This document shows, piece after piece, positions 36,801 through 44,596 of a stretch of 64,000 bases of DNA (its first letter is position 1; each line of letters opens with the position of its first letter). Both the position numbers and the translations under genes were made by a program. This DNA comes from Streptomyces sp. NBC_01454. GTDB taxonomy: Bacteria > Actinomycetota > Actinomycetes > Streptomycetales > Streptomycetaceae. The notes beneath the pieces were generated by a model. That model was not told where the DNA came from. It searched no databases and worked only from the letters and a program-made list of their open reading frames with translations. The stretch spans positions 806,001 through 870,000 of the forward strand of contig NZ_CP109460.1 in NCBI RefSeq assembly GCF_036227565.1, written 5' to 3'.

Positions 36801-37773
36801 GACCCGCTTCGTCATCGTCGTGCGCTCCGCGACCGAGGTCGATGTCGTCATGTCCGCGCACCATGCGCTGACGGACGGGTGGAGCGGAGTCCAGCTGCGC
36901 AACGAACTCTTCGAGGACTACGCAACCCTCCGCGCCGGCGGCCGCCCCGACACCGCGGCGCCCACGGCGGACTCCTACCGGGAGTTCGTCGCGCTGGAGC
37001 GGACACTCGCGAACGACCCGCGGGCACAGGCCTTCTGGGCGGACACCCTCGCCACCCTCCCGGACGGCCCGGCCACCCCGCGACGCCGGGAGTTCCGGCG
37101 CATGGGCTACACGGAGGTCGTCGTGCCCCCCGAGCGGGTCGAGGCGATCCTCGCGCCCGCCCGCAACGAGGGCCTCTCGCCCAAGGCCCGCTGTCTCGCC
37201 GCTTTCCTCTCCGCGCTCCACCGTCACGACGGCGCCTCGGCGCTGACGGTCGGCGTCGTCGCCAACGGCCGGTCGGAGCGGCTCACCGACCCGCTCGGCA
37301 CCACCGGGCTGTTCTGGAACATCCTGCCGGTCAGCTCCCGGTGGGACGCCACTGCGCAGCCACCCTCGGCGGCAACGGTGCAGGCCGGTCTCGAAGCGCT
37401 GGAGCCCTACGCGGGTTTCCCGCTGGCCGGACGGGTCGCGGACGGCGAGGCGGTCGCGGCGTGGTTCAACTTCGTGCACTTCCATCACGCCCGCCAGGCC
37501 GTCGACCGGCTGACCCTGGTCGAGGAGTGCGTCGCCCTCGGCCAACTCCACCACCCGGTGGTGCTCGCGGTGTCGCTCGAACCGGCGCCCCCCGACGGCG
37601 CACCCCAGCTCGTCGCCACCCTTGAGCACGACCTCGACCGGCTCGACGAGGCCTCGGCCGAACGGCTGATGGCCCTCTGGTCCGAGGCCCTGTCCTCGCC
37701 CGCCACCGACACCCCGGGCTACCGCGCCGTACCCGGCAATCCGGAGGAATCCCGTGACACTGTTCAGTCCTGA
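33823..37773 (+). CDS. One-module NRPS: half-C, A3-T3, terminal C domain
   Basis: 1316 residues. The GTG start overlaps the preceding stop (GTGA). Residues about 45-260 resemble the C-terminal half of a condensation domain with no active-site motif. A3 (about 270-740) has an unusual core motif TSGSGGTPRT. T3 carries Ser802 in LGGDSIR. The terminal C domain (about 850-1290) has AHHALTDGWS at His1013, so it should be active. By-eye A3 specificity residues are DGLTIAGVN-K, sharing Thr, Ile and Ala with the GrsA Phe code, which suggests an aromatic residue. There is no thioesterase. The terminal C domain may release the chain, condense it with an amine or dehydrate a beta-hydroxy residue. Confidence 0.92.
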   Translation: MSISRIEALQGPAHQQQRAAWLAAMPSVEDAVHWADTVVTTETAAPGTRRRVTLGPESRRRVTAVSGGQALGDFVVLLSALVVAVQRTSLHDVVWLSTPLLHEVDSPYRHDDRVPLVFRPERRGSFKSLLEHVRHHVATAYTLQGFPVRELWAQADGPTDTGLVVAETRLHEAVPVDDSTELVIRIDGAEGSFEFEDRHGRFPVWFGDHVVGLVEKVLEHLDHTDVAVASLDLLDDDEILHQLDTLTATGVPAHTPDDSLATRFRAVAAAAPDATALLAGGRAMSYGELLARAEQFARHLRDELSLAEGEAVAVLVSRTEDTLVALWGCVLAGTAYVPIDPHAPTDRIAQIAEASKAKILAMHSSLLHRLTDLPTLAVCCLDLQFPAGTADSSPAEPTWPAPRGNDAAAVITTSGSGGTPRTIVLDHAGVVNVALDHVTELGLGPDDRYLAFMALSFDGALLDIVMTHLAGAALVLPDEQELADPRRLQDLMAGHAVTATTMTPSYLSALDPLRLTALRVLISAAEPANTADLLAYAARGVAVYNGYGPTEACVNTTLHRVDPQRDYRSVPLGRPRANMQVYVLDQDRNLLPRHVIGEIAISGRGVASGYIGDPEQSARRFVPHPFRPDGGVLHLTGDLGGWDENGELVFAGRRDQQVKIRGFRVEPTEIENALRTHDRVADAVVATDAERGVLVAFVRAPGGHGPEHGEVPAHELSEHLARKLPAYMVPSAVHLVDAFPTTEHGKVDRRALLDLHERRMAERPVSTPANPVESSLLEGWATVLGITAIDAEDDFFQLGGDSIRLIQAVQAAEQAGIALRTSDIIEHRTVRALARMVAARGDDTGPAAPAASEAVSLTDDETLQLPARCEDAYPLTHLQERMVEWSAEPDLRALHAYRCIAGWRLRDGDALDVDVLRRALRGLVERHRSLRTTVIRAAGSGRLLQCVLPADATPVDTVDTVESAPQDEADTALNSVVEADLAAPFDTDGAAPWTRFVIVVRSATEVDVVMSAHHALTDGWSGVQLRNELFEDYATLRAGGRPDTAAPTADSYREFVALERTLANDPRAQAFWADTLATLPDGPATPRRREFRRMGYTEVVVPPERVEAILAPARNEGLSPKARCLAAFLSALHRHDGASALTVGVVANGRSERLTDPLGTTGLFWNILPVSSRWDATAQPPSAATVQAGLEALEPYAGFPLAGRVADGEAVAAWFNFVHFHHARQAVDRLTLVEECVALGQLHHPVVLAVSLEPAPPDGAPQLVATLEHDLDRLDEASAERLMALWSEALSSPATDTPGYRAVPGNPEESRDTVQS

Positions 37774-39532
37774 GCGCGCCGAGACCCCCGACGACACGCC
37801 CTGGTACGACGTCGTGGTCTGCGGTGGCGGACTCGCCGGCGCCACGTTCGCCCGCCATCTGCGCCGCAAGCAGCCCGACGCCTCGGTCCTGGTGATCGAC
37901 GGGCAGACCTACCCGGTGCCGCCGGCGGCCCACAAGGTCGGCGAGTCGACGGTGGACATCGCGGGGTTCTACTTCTCCACCGTCCTCGGCCTCGCCGAGT
38001 ACATGGCGGACGCACACCTGCCCAAGCTGGGCCTGCGCTACTTCTTCGGCCGGCCCGGCGAGCCGTTTGCGGACGCCCCCGAAATCGGGCTGTCGGCCCT
38101 GCCGGGGCGGAGCACGTACCAGATCGACCGCGGAGTCCTGGAAAACGACCTGTACGAGATGAACCGCGAGGCCGGCATCGAGATCGCCACCGGCAGCACG
38201 GTCCGCGAGGTCGACCTGGGCCCCGAGGACACCGCACACCTGGTGGAGTACGTCGACGGGGACGGGGTGCCCCGGCGCGCACGCTGCCGATGGGTGGTCG
38301 ACGCCATGGGGCGGGCCCGGTACCTCCAGCGCAAACTGGGGCTGCAGAGGCCCACCGAGGGCCGGTTCAACGCCGCGTGGTTCCGCGTCGCGGGCCGTCT
38401 CGACGTCGAGGACTTCGTCTCCGAGGACGACACCGACTGGCACGAGCGGGTGCCGGGCCGCCGGCGCCGGCTCTCCACGGTCCATCTGATGGGCCCCGGA
38501 TACTGGGTCTGGCTGATTCCGCTCGGCTCCGGCAATACGAGCGTCGGCATCGTGACGTCCGGCGAACTGCACGACATCGACGGCATGAGCACCCTGGCCG
38601 GTGCCGTCGAGTGGTTGGAGCGGCACGAGCCGGCGGTCGCGTCCGCGCTGGGCCCTCACGAGGTGCTCGACTTCCTCGCGGTCCGCGACTACAGCTACAC
38701 CTCCAGCCAGGTCTTCTCGGCCGACCGCTGGGGTTGCGTGGGCGAGGCCGCGGCTTTCGCCGACCCGTTCTACTCGCCCGGCTCCAACATGATCGCCTTC
38801 GAGAACTCGGCCCTGATCGAGCTGATCGGCGAGGACGCCGTGGACGCGCTGCGTCCGGAGCGGGTCGAGGAGCTGAGTCGTTTCGTGCTCGGTCAGAACG
38901 ACTGGCTCGAGTACAACATCCACAGCTCGTACTCGTACTTCGGCGAGCCACTGATCATGACGCTGTCGTTCCTCTGGGACACGCTGCTCTCCTGGACCAC
39001 GGCGACCCCGCAGATGTACAACGGCATCTTCCTCGACGAGGAGAAGGCCGCCGCGGTCCGCGCCGCGACCCCGGGTCTGTACGCCCTCACGGTGCAGGTC
39101 AAGCGGCTGTTCAAGCAGTGGGAACGGAAAGCGGGACGGGGCCGGAGCTTCCGCTTCATCGACTACTACAAGATCCCGTTCCTCCAGGAGGCGTATGAAC
39201 GCAACCTCGTGGAGGGCAAGTCGGTGGCCGAACTCGTGGCGGACCACCGCCACTCCATGACCGTGCTCGAGGAGGTGGCGCAGGCCATCTTCCTCATCGC
39301 CGTGGAGGACACGATGCCCGAGCGGCGGGCGCACCTCGACGAGCACCCGTGGCTCAACGCCTGGGCGATCGGCCTGGACCCCGAACGGTGGCGGGCCGAC
39401 GGCCTGTTCAAGCCCACGACGCCACCGCGGCCCCTCGACCGGACGTACGGGATCCTCACGGCGCTGTTCGACGCCCCCGCACCGGAGCCCGATACGACAC
39501 CGGCCGCGCTGCCGATAGAGCTGCGGCTCTAG
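37754..39532 (+). CDS. FAD-dependent halogenase
   Basis: 592 residues from GTG (37754) with GGAGGAAT upstream, overlapping the NRPS end by 20 nt. The FAD-binding GGGLAGATFARHL and the KVGEST motif are followed by WVWLIP, the WxWxIP signature that separates flavin halogenases from monooxygenases. HLPKLGLRYFF is similar to the region around the active-site Lys in carrier-dependent halogenases. The long C-terminal domain and cluster type recall CmlS. The likely reaction is chlorination of a phenolic ring, free or on T3. The C-terminus reads ALPIELRL, similar to the TIELRY end of the two-module NRPS. An alternative is an oxidoreductase that has lost halogenation. Confidence 0.85.
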   Translation: MTLFSPERAETPDDTPWYDVVVCGGGLAGATFARHLRRKQPDASVLVIDGQTYPVPPAAHKVGESTVDIAGFYFSTVLGLAEYMADAHLPKLGLRYFFGRPGEPFADAPEIGLSALPGRSTYQIDRGVLENDLYEMNREAGIEIATGSTVREVDLGPEDTAHLVEYVDGDGVPRRARCRWVVDAMGRARYLQRKLGLQRPTEGRFNAAWFRVAGRLDVEDFVSEDDTDWHERVPGRRRRLSTVHLMGPGYWVWLIPLGSGNTSVGIVTSGELHDIDGMSTLAGAVEWLERHEPAVASALGPHEVLDFLAVRDYSYTSSQVFSADRWGCVGEAAAFADPFYSPGSNMIAFENSALIELIGEDAVDALRPERVEELSRFVLGQNDWLEYNIHSSYSYFGEPLIMTLSFLWDTLLSWTTATPQMYNGIFLDEEKAAAVRAATPGLYALTVQVKRLFKQWERKAGRGRSFRFIDYYKIPFLQEAYERNLVEGKSVAELVADHRHSMTVLEEVAQAIFLIAVEDTMPERRAHLDEHPWLNAWAIGLDPERWRADGLFKPTTPPRPLDRTYGILTALFDAPAPEPDTTPAALPIELRL

Positions 39533-39610
39533 GGCGTGTCCGCAACGTCCCGCCGGGACCCGGCCATGTGCGGGCTCGTCGCACCCGACCCGGTCATGAC
39601 CTGAATGACC

Positions 39611-39643
39611 GCCGATGCCCGCGGTCGTCCCGCGGGCATCGGC
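39611..39643 (+). terminator. Hairpin terminator after the halogenase
   Basis: GCCGATGCCCGCGG (39611-39624) and CCGCGGGCATCGGC (39630-39643) form a perfect 14-bp stem around TCGTC, 79 bp after the halogenase stop. There is no T-run. It probably ends or attenuates the rightward NRPS operon before the aminotransferase gene. Confidence 0.8.
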
Positions 39644-39701
39644 GCGGACCCAAGCCGGCTCGGCACCCGAGCCGCAGAACTTCCCTCCCCGAGGAGTGCC
39701 C

Positions 39702-40820
39702 ATGATTTCGACGTGTCGTCCGTGGCACCAGCTGTCCTTGATCGAGCGGCAGGCACGTGCGGCGCAGCACGGCGGACAGCCCACCTGGGATCTCTCGGAG
39801 GCCCTGTTGCGCGGTCTCCCGACGTCGACAGGCCGGGTCGAGTTCCGTGCCGAGACCTATCCCGATCCACAAGGAGAGCGGGAACTCCGACGCCGGATCG
39901 CGGCCCGGGAGAACGAGAAATACGGCCTGTCGGTGACCGAGGACCACATCGTGGTGACGCATGGCGCGACCGAGGCGCTGTTCCTGCTCGCGCACACCTT
40001 CTTGGACCCCGGTGACCGGGTCGCCGTACAGGCGCCGAGTTTCCTTTTCTACCGGGAGATCCTCGAAAACCTCGGGGCCGGGCTCGTCCCGCTGAACGCG
40101 GAGCCCGACAGCGCCCGTCCGGCACGGATGCGGTTGCTGCACAGCCCCTCGAATCCCGACGGTCTCGTCCTCGCCGAGGGCGCCCTGTCCGTGCATGCCG
40201 CGGCGGCCCGCGCCGACGGTGCGCTGCTCGTCCTGGACCAGGTGTACGACGAGCTGATCGTCGGGGGCACGCGTCCCCGCGAGGACCAGGCCCTGCTCGA
40301 CACCGGCCACGTGGTCAAGGTGAACTCCCTGTCCAAATCCTTCGGTTGCCCTGGCCTCCGCATCGGCTGGATCACCACCGCCCCCGCAGTCGCCGACCTG
40401 CTCACCGGTGTGGCCGAGCGCCTGCGCATGGGCCCGTCACTGGCGGCTCAGCAGGCGGCGACAGGCCTGCTGGAACAGCCGGTGGACGGAAACCTGGAGT
40501 TGCTCGCCGAGCGCCGGGCCATCGCCCTGGAGGCACTTTCCACACTCGACATCTTCGAGGCGGCGGCACCCCCGGCGGGCGGCCTGTTCCTCTGGCTGAA
40601 GCTGGCCGATCCGAACGCCGGCGCCCAGCAGTTCTGCGACCGGGCACTGGCGGAGACCGGCGTGCGGCTGATGCCCGGCACCGGATTCTGGCAGGGAACC
40701 GACGATCGGATACGTCTGTCGTTCGGCGCGGTCCCTGAGATCCTTGACGCGGCCTTCGACCGGCTCCGCCGCCTGACGGTGGCCTCGGCCGGCCTCACAA
40801 CAGCCTGTGGAGGCAGGTGA
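39702..40820 (+). CDS. Class I/II PLP-dependent aminotransferase
   Basis: 372 residues from the ATG of MISTCRPWHQ with GAGGAG 5 nt upstream; an upstream extension would run through the terminator hairpin and is rejected. HGATEALFLLAHTFLDPGD, SPSNPDGLV, the DQVYDEL region and the PLP lysine in VNSLSKSFGCPGLRIGW define fold-type I aspartate/aromatic-type aminotransferases. It follows the NRPS operon on the same strand. It could interconvert the amino and 2-oxo acids needed by the chain-elongation set; no other aminotransferase is encoded in the cluster. That role is inferred from context. Confidence 0.85.
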   Translation: MISTCRPWHQLSLIERQARAAQHGGQPTWDLSEALLRGLPTSTGRVEFRAETYPDPQGERELRRRIAARENEKYGLSVTEDHIVVTHGATEALFLLAHTFLDPGDRVAVQAPSFLFYREILENLGAGLVPLNAEPDSARPARMRLLHSPSNPDGLVLAEGALSVHAAAARADGALLVLDQVYDELIVGGTRPREDQALLDTGHVVKVNSLSKSFGCPGLRIGWITTAPAVADLLTGVAERLRMGPSLAAQQAATGLLEQPVDGNLELLAERRAIALEALSTLDIFEAAAPPAGGLFLWLKLADPNAGAQQFCDRALAETGVRLMPGTGFWQGTDDRIRLSFGAVPEILDAAFDRLRRLTVASAGLTTACGGR

Positions 40821-40842
40821 TGTGACCGGCAAGGCATCGATA

Positions 40843-40875
40843 TGACACACCGTCGACGTCAACTGACACCCCGTC
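40843..40875. promoter_or_regulatory. Direct repeat upstream of the exporter gene
   Basis: TGACACACCGTC (40843-40854) and TGACACCCCGTC (40864-40875) are 12-bp direct repeats with one mismatch, 21 bp apart (two helical turns). They lie 81-113 bp upstream of the MFS start and may be an operator. Confidence 0.4.
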
Positions 40876-40955
40876 ACAGACACCTGGCAGGTAGGTAGCA
40901 ATCACGTGGAACCGAACGCATCACTGACGGGTACTTCAGAACAGCGGGTATCGCG

Positions 40956-42236
40956 ATGATGCCGTCGACGACGCAGGCCCCACCGCGAGGAGGGCTGCGA
41001 CGCAACCGTGACTTCCACATCTTCTGGGCCGGCGAGACGATCTCACTGTTCGGCGCCGAGGTCAGTCTTCTCGCGCTGCCCTTCACCGCCCTCGTCGTAC
41101 TCGGTGCCGACGCAGCCGACTTGGGCCTGTTGCGCTTCGCCGAATACCTTCCCTTCCTCGCCCTGGCTCTGCCCTTGGGAGTGCTCGTCGACCGGAGAAG
41201 GCGCCACCCCCTGCTGGTGCTCGCCAACTCCGCCCGTGCCCTGCTCGTCGGGGCGATCCCGGTGCTCGCGGCACTCGGGTGGCTGACCATGCCCTGGCTG
41301 GTGGTCCTCGCCACGGGCATCGGCACGTTCACCGTGCTGTTCGACCTGTGCCTCCCGGCCTACCTGCCGAAGTTCGTCGCCTCCGAGGACCTGCTGTCGG
41401 CCAACGGTCGCGTATCGATGAGCCAAGCGGCGGCGGAGGTCGCGGGGCCGGGCCTGTTCGGCTTGCTCATCCATGTGCTCTCCGCACCCCTCTGCCTGGC
41501 TCTCAACGCCGTTTCCTACCTCGCGTCCGTCGTTTCCCTGGTGCTCGTCAAGCGACCGGAGCCCGCCCCGACCCGAGTGGCCGCCACCCCCTGGCAGGAC
41601 CTCCGCGACGGGCTGGGCTTCCTCACCCGTTCACGCCTGATGCGGGCGGTGACGCTCGCCGGGAGCCTCTACAACCTGGCGTGGGCCATCTTCCAGACCG
41701 CGTTCCTCGTCCACATGAACCACATTCTCGGATTCAACGTCGGCATCGTCCTCGCGGTGGGAGCGGCCGGTGGCCTGGCCGGAGCCGCGTGCGCCCCCTG
41801 GCTCACCCGGCACCTCCCCGTCGGCCTCACCTACCTCGCGGCCGCCACTGCCATCTCCGTCCCCGCCCTGCTCATCCCCGCCGTCGTGGGCCACCGGACC
41901 TCGCTCGCCCTCGTCGACACCGCCCTTCTGGTCCTCATGAACGGCGGCCTCGCGGTCTTCAGCGTCCTCACCGCGACCCTGCGGCAGACCATCACGCCCG
42001 ACAGGCTCATGGGCCGAGTCGTGGCAGGCTACCGAGCCCTCGTATTCGGAGGCATCTCCCTCGGCGGCCTGATCACCGCCTGGCTCGGCACCCTCGCCGG
42101 CCCCCGCACCCTCCTCTGGACAGCCGGCCTGCTCTTCCTCTCCGCGGCAGCACCCATCCTCCTCTCGCCGGTACCGCGCCTCCGCGGATTCGGCACGGGA
42201 GATGGCCTCTTGAGCGGCACCGAGTCCTCCGAGTAG
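40956..42236 (+). CDS. MFS exporter (MefA/TMR-like)
   Basis: 426 residues with about 12 membrane helices. RNRDFHIFWAGETISLFGAEVS at the N-terminus and the loop LVDRRRRHPLL are typical of the large actinobacterial MFS group related to macrolide efflux proteins. The start is the first ATG (40956) of ATGATG. A short GTG-led frame from 40906 ends in TGA overlapping it, so translation may be coupled. As the last gene of the cluster's rightward direction it is the likely exporter or self-resistance transporter for the peptide, by context only. Confidence 0.85.
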   Translation: MMPSTTQAPPRGGLRRNRDFHIFWAGETISLFGAEVSLLALPFTALVVLGADAADLGLLRFAEYLPFLALALPLGVLVDRRRRHPLLVLANSARALLVGAIPVLAALGWLTMPWLVVLATGIGTFTVLFDLCLPAYLPKFVASEDLLSANGRVSMSQAAAEVAGPGLFGLLIHVLSAPLCLALNAVSYLASVVSLVLVKRPEPAPTRVAATPWQDLRDGLGFLTRSRLMRAVTLAGSLYNLAWAIFQTAFLVHMNHILGFNVGIVLAVGAAGGLAGAACAPWLTRHLPVGLTYLAAATAISVPALLIPAVVGHRTSLALVDTALLVLMNGGLAVFSVLTATLRQTITPDRLMGRVVAGYRALVFGGISLGGLITAWLGTLAGPRTLLWTAGLLFLSAAAPILLSPVPRLRGFGTGDGLLSGTESSE

Positions 42237-42444
42237 GAGTGGGCCCAGCGTTCCTCCACCGGGTAGTTCATGGCGACCCATCACCGGCCCTAATCCCCCG
42301 CCAGAGATCGTGTAAAGGCAACCCCCAGCCTCCGGGATCGCCACACAACTCCGTGCTCCTGGGAATACCGCGTCTCCCCCACGGAGAAGGAAACGGGAAG
42401 CAGCGCCATTCGCCTTGTCCGTCCGGCCGGGTAGCCGGTCGTCC

Positions 42445-42598
42445 TCCGTCACCGCCGTGCTGCGTGGCCCGGACCGGCTGTGCTGCTCCGGGCCGACATG
42501 GATGCCTTGCCGGTGGCCGAGCCCGCACCGGCCTGTCCTCCGCCTCCACGACAGCGGGCGTCATACACGCCTGTGGCCACGAGTGGTGCTACGTGTGA
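42445..42598 (+). pseudogene. Fragment of an M20-family amidohydrolase/peptidase
   Basis: One frame reads VTAVLRG (from about 42450), a second GPAVLLRADMDALPVAE (42471-42521), and a third TGLSSASTTAGVIHACGHEW (42527-42586) before a TGA. In intact hippurate-hydrolase-type M20 enzymes these pieces are contiguous (VLLRADMDALPV.E.TG..ASTVPGVMHACGHDGH). Two frameshifts and loss of both ends show decay. This is the only recognisable content of the 527-bp gap between the MFS and DUF998-like genes. Confidence 0.78.
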
Positions 42599-42763
42599 GG
42601 GGACTCGGTTCGTGGAGTCGTGAGCCTCGTTCGGTGAACTCCTGTGCCCGGCCGCAGCAGTAGGGTCTGCCCCACCGTGTTCCAGGGGGCTTGTCGGAGT
42701 GCCTGAGTCCGGCACCGCATGATCGGCTGTCCGCACGGGATTCGCGTGGCGGAAGGTGGACAG

Positions 42764-43441
42764 GTGAGAGTCCGGATCGGGTACTCGGCATGGATCGTGG
42801 GCGTGGTGCAGTTCTTCGTCATCCACTGGATTGCCGAGTCGGCTTGGGCCAGACCGTATAGCTGGGCACGGAACAACATCAGCGACTTAGGTAACGCTCA
42901 CTGCGCTCTGCAGTCAGAGCCTGAGCCGCGCTATATCTGTTCCCCCGAGCACGGTCTGATGAATGTTTCGTTCGTCGCCCTGGGAGTGCTGCTCGCTGTC
43001 GGCGCCGCGCTGACCGGTGGTGCCCTGTGGCGGAGAGGCCGGACCGCTGCCGTGGCCCGTCTGCTGCTCGCCGGTGCCGGCGTGGGATTCGTGCTGGCCG
43101 GGCTGGCTCCTGCGGACGTCAACGAGAACCAGCATGTTCTGGGTGCCGTCTTCATCATGGCAGCGGGCAACATCGGTCTCGTCGTGGCGGGGTTCGGCCT
43201 GGCAGTACAAGTTCCGGCCCGCATGCGGTGGGGCACCAGCCTGCTGGGAGTCACAGCGATCACGGCTTTCGGGCTCCTTTTCTCCCACCACTACCTCGGT
43301 CTCGGGATGGGAGGTATGGAACGGGTCGCCGCTTTTCCTCTCCTGTTCTGGGCGCTTGCTGTCGGTGCTCGTGGCCTCATCCCTCGGGCAGGTCGTATCC
43401 AGGAGGCGGTGCCGGCAGAGCGTCTCAGCCGCGCTGGTTGA
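42764..43441 (+). CDS. DUF998-like integral membrane protein
   Basis: 225 residues from GTG (42764) preceded by GGAAGGTGG. About six membrane helices are visible. RPYSWARNNISDLGN followed by a Cys-containing extracellular loop and a second SPEHGLMNVSF segment are typical of DUF998 (frpG-like) proteins, whose function is unknown. It lies between two decayed genes. Confidence 0.75.
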   Translation: MRVRIGYSAWIVGVVQFFVIHWIAESAWARPYSWARNNISDLGNAHCALQSEPEPRYICSPEHGLMNVSFVALGVLLAVGAALTGGALWRRGRTAAVARLLLAGAGVGFVLAGLAPADVNENQHVLGAVFIMAAGNIGLVVAGFGLAVQVPARMRWGTSLLGVTAITAFGLLFSHHYLGLGMGGMERVAAFPLLFWALAVGARGLIPRAGRIQEAVPAERLSRAG

Positions 43442-43450
43442 GAACTCTGG

Positions 43451-43800
43451 TCAGGTCCCGGTTGGCCCCCTCGCGGCATCGAGATCGGATCGGGCCTCCT
43501 CCAACGCGGAGGTCCGTTCGACGTTTTGCTGCTCCAGCCTCGTGATCTTCCACTGGAGCTCGTCGATGTCCGCTGGGGCTCCGAGCCCGGACTCCTGCCA
43601 CGCCTGAGCTCCCAGGGCCTGCGACAGTCGCTTCCCAACTGCTGAATGCGGGCGGTCAGGCGGGTGTTGCGGGCTTGGGCGTTGGCGAGGCCGGCCTGGA
43701 GTGAGGCCCTGCTGACCGGCGAGCCGCTGGCCGGGTCCTGGGCTGCTGGTTCGAGTTCGGCGGCGTGGACGATTTCGAGCAGGTCGCGGTGGCGCCCAGC
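43451..43800 (-). pseudogene. Frameshifted DUF6262 (transposon-associated) fragment
   Basis: On the minus strand one frame reads SRASLQAGLANAQARNTRLTA then RIQQLG (to about 43640). After a shift the next frame reads VGKRLSQALGAQAWQESGL and DIDELQWKITRLEQQN, a coiled-coil tail. DUF6262 proteins, which accompany paired tyrosine recombinases in actinobacterial transposons, end with such a segment. The N-terminal helix-turn-helix part is missing and no recombinase is nearby, so this looks like the scar of a lost mobile element. Confidence 0.6.
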
Positions 43801-43842
43801 GGCTCCGCACCCGCTCACCGGTGCTGACGACGGCGAATGACT

Positions 43843-43966
43843 CTCCGGCGCCATCGGCCGCACCGTCCTGGCCCCCTTCGCCCTCTACGAGCAGCAGCGG
43901 AACCGCTCGCTCGCCCCGGTCGCCCGGGAGTTGTCCCTCGGCGTCCCGCTCGAGGCCGGTCGCTGA
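43843..43966 (+). other. Orphan open fragment, unrecognised
   Basis: A stop-bounded frame reads GAIGRTVLAPFALYEQQRN and continues ELSLGVPLEAGR before TGA (43964-43966). It has good codon bias but no start or family, and may be the 3' end of a lost gene. Confidence 0.3.
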
Positions 43967-43975
43967 CGCCGCCGC

Positions 43976-44449
43976 TCAGTGAAGCTGCCCGGGTTCGTAG
44001 TCGCCGGCCGGCTGCTGGGTGATGACGTTCGCCCGGTTCACCATGTTCATGAAGCAGACCAGGATCACCAAGGCGGTGAGCTGCTCCTCGTCGTAGTGCT
44101 TGGCGGCGGCCGCCCACGCCTCGTCGCTGACGCCGCCGGCCGCATCCGCGATCCGGGTCCCCTGCTCCGCCAGCTCCAGTGCGGCACGCTCGGCCTCGGT
44201 GAAGACTGTGGCCTCCCGCCATGCCGCCACCAGGTTCAGCCGCACCGGGGCCTCACCGGCCGCGGCAGCCTCCTTGGTGTGCATGTCGATGCAGACGGCG
44301 CAGCTGTTGATCTGGCTCACGCGCAGCGCCACCAGCTCCTGCGTCGCGGCCGGCAGCGGCGAGTCCTTGATCGTCTTGCCCGCCGACATGAGGTGCTTGA
44401 GGGCCTTGCCGGCGGTCGGGCCGGCGAAGTAGTTCAGTCGGGCGTCCAT
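43976..44449 (-). CDS. AhpD/carboxymuconolactone decarboxylase-family protein
   Basis: 157 residues. The AhpD-type redox motif CAVCIDMH (Cys-x-x-Cys with a following His) sits in a helical repeat, and MDARLNYFAGPTAGKALKHL starts like actinobacterial alkylhydroperoxidase-domain proteins. Members reduce peroxides through the disulphide pair or act as decarboxylases; the former fits the CxxC. It is a single gene, about 150 bp beyond the Rieske gene stop on the same strand. Confidence 0.88.
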   Translation of the reverse strand: MDARLNYFAGPTAGKALKHLMSAGKTIKDSPLPAATQELVALRVSQINSCAVCIDMHTKEAAAAGEAPVRLNLVAAWREATVFTEAERAALELAEQGTRIADAAGGVSDEAWAAAAKHYDEEQLTALVILVCFMNMVNRANVITQQPAGDYEPGQLH

Positions 44450-44596
44450 GGTCCGCTCCTGGGTGGTCGTCAGTGGCTACACCCCTGAGACGAGGTAGCC
44501 CGACGCCCTGTGACAGGGACGGAGGTGACCTGCGTCGCCTCTCGTCACCCGACCCCCGTGAGGCGGGTCGAAGAGGGAACGTTCCGCGCAGCACCT

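Noticed and set aside
34999..37869. Long antisense frame over the second NRPS
   Set aside because: Overlaps confirmed A, T and C domains; antisense shadow.
37466..39784. Long minus-strand frame opposite the halogenase
   Set aside because: Contradicted by the FAD and WxWxIP motifs on the plus strand.
24415..40820. MbtH-like protein or thioesterase inside the cluster
   Set aside because: Looked for the short Trp-containing MbtH pattern and GxSxG TE motifs between and within the genes; none found.
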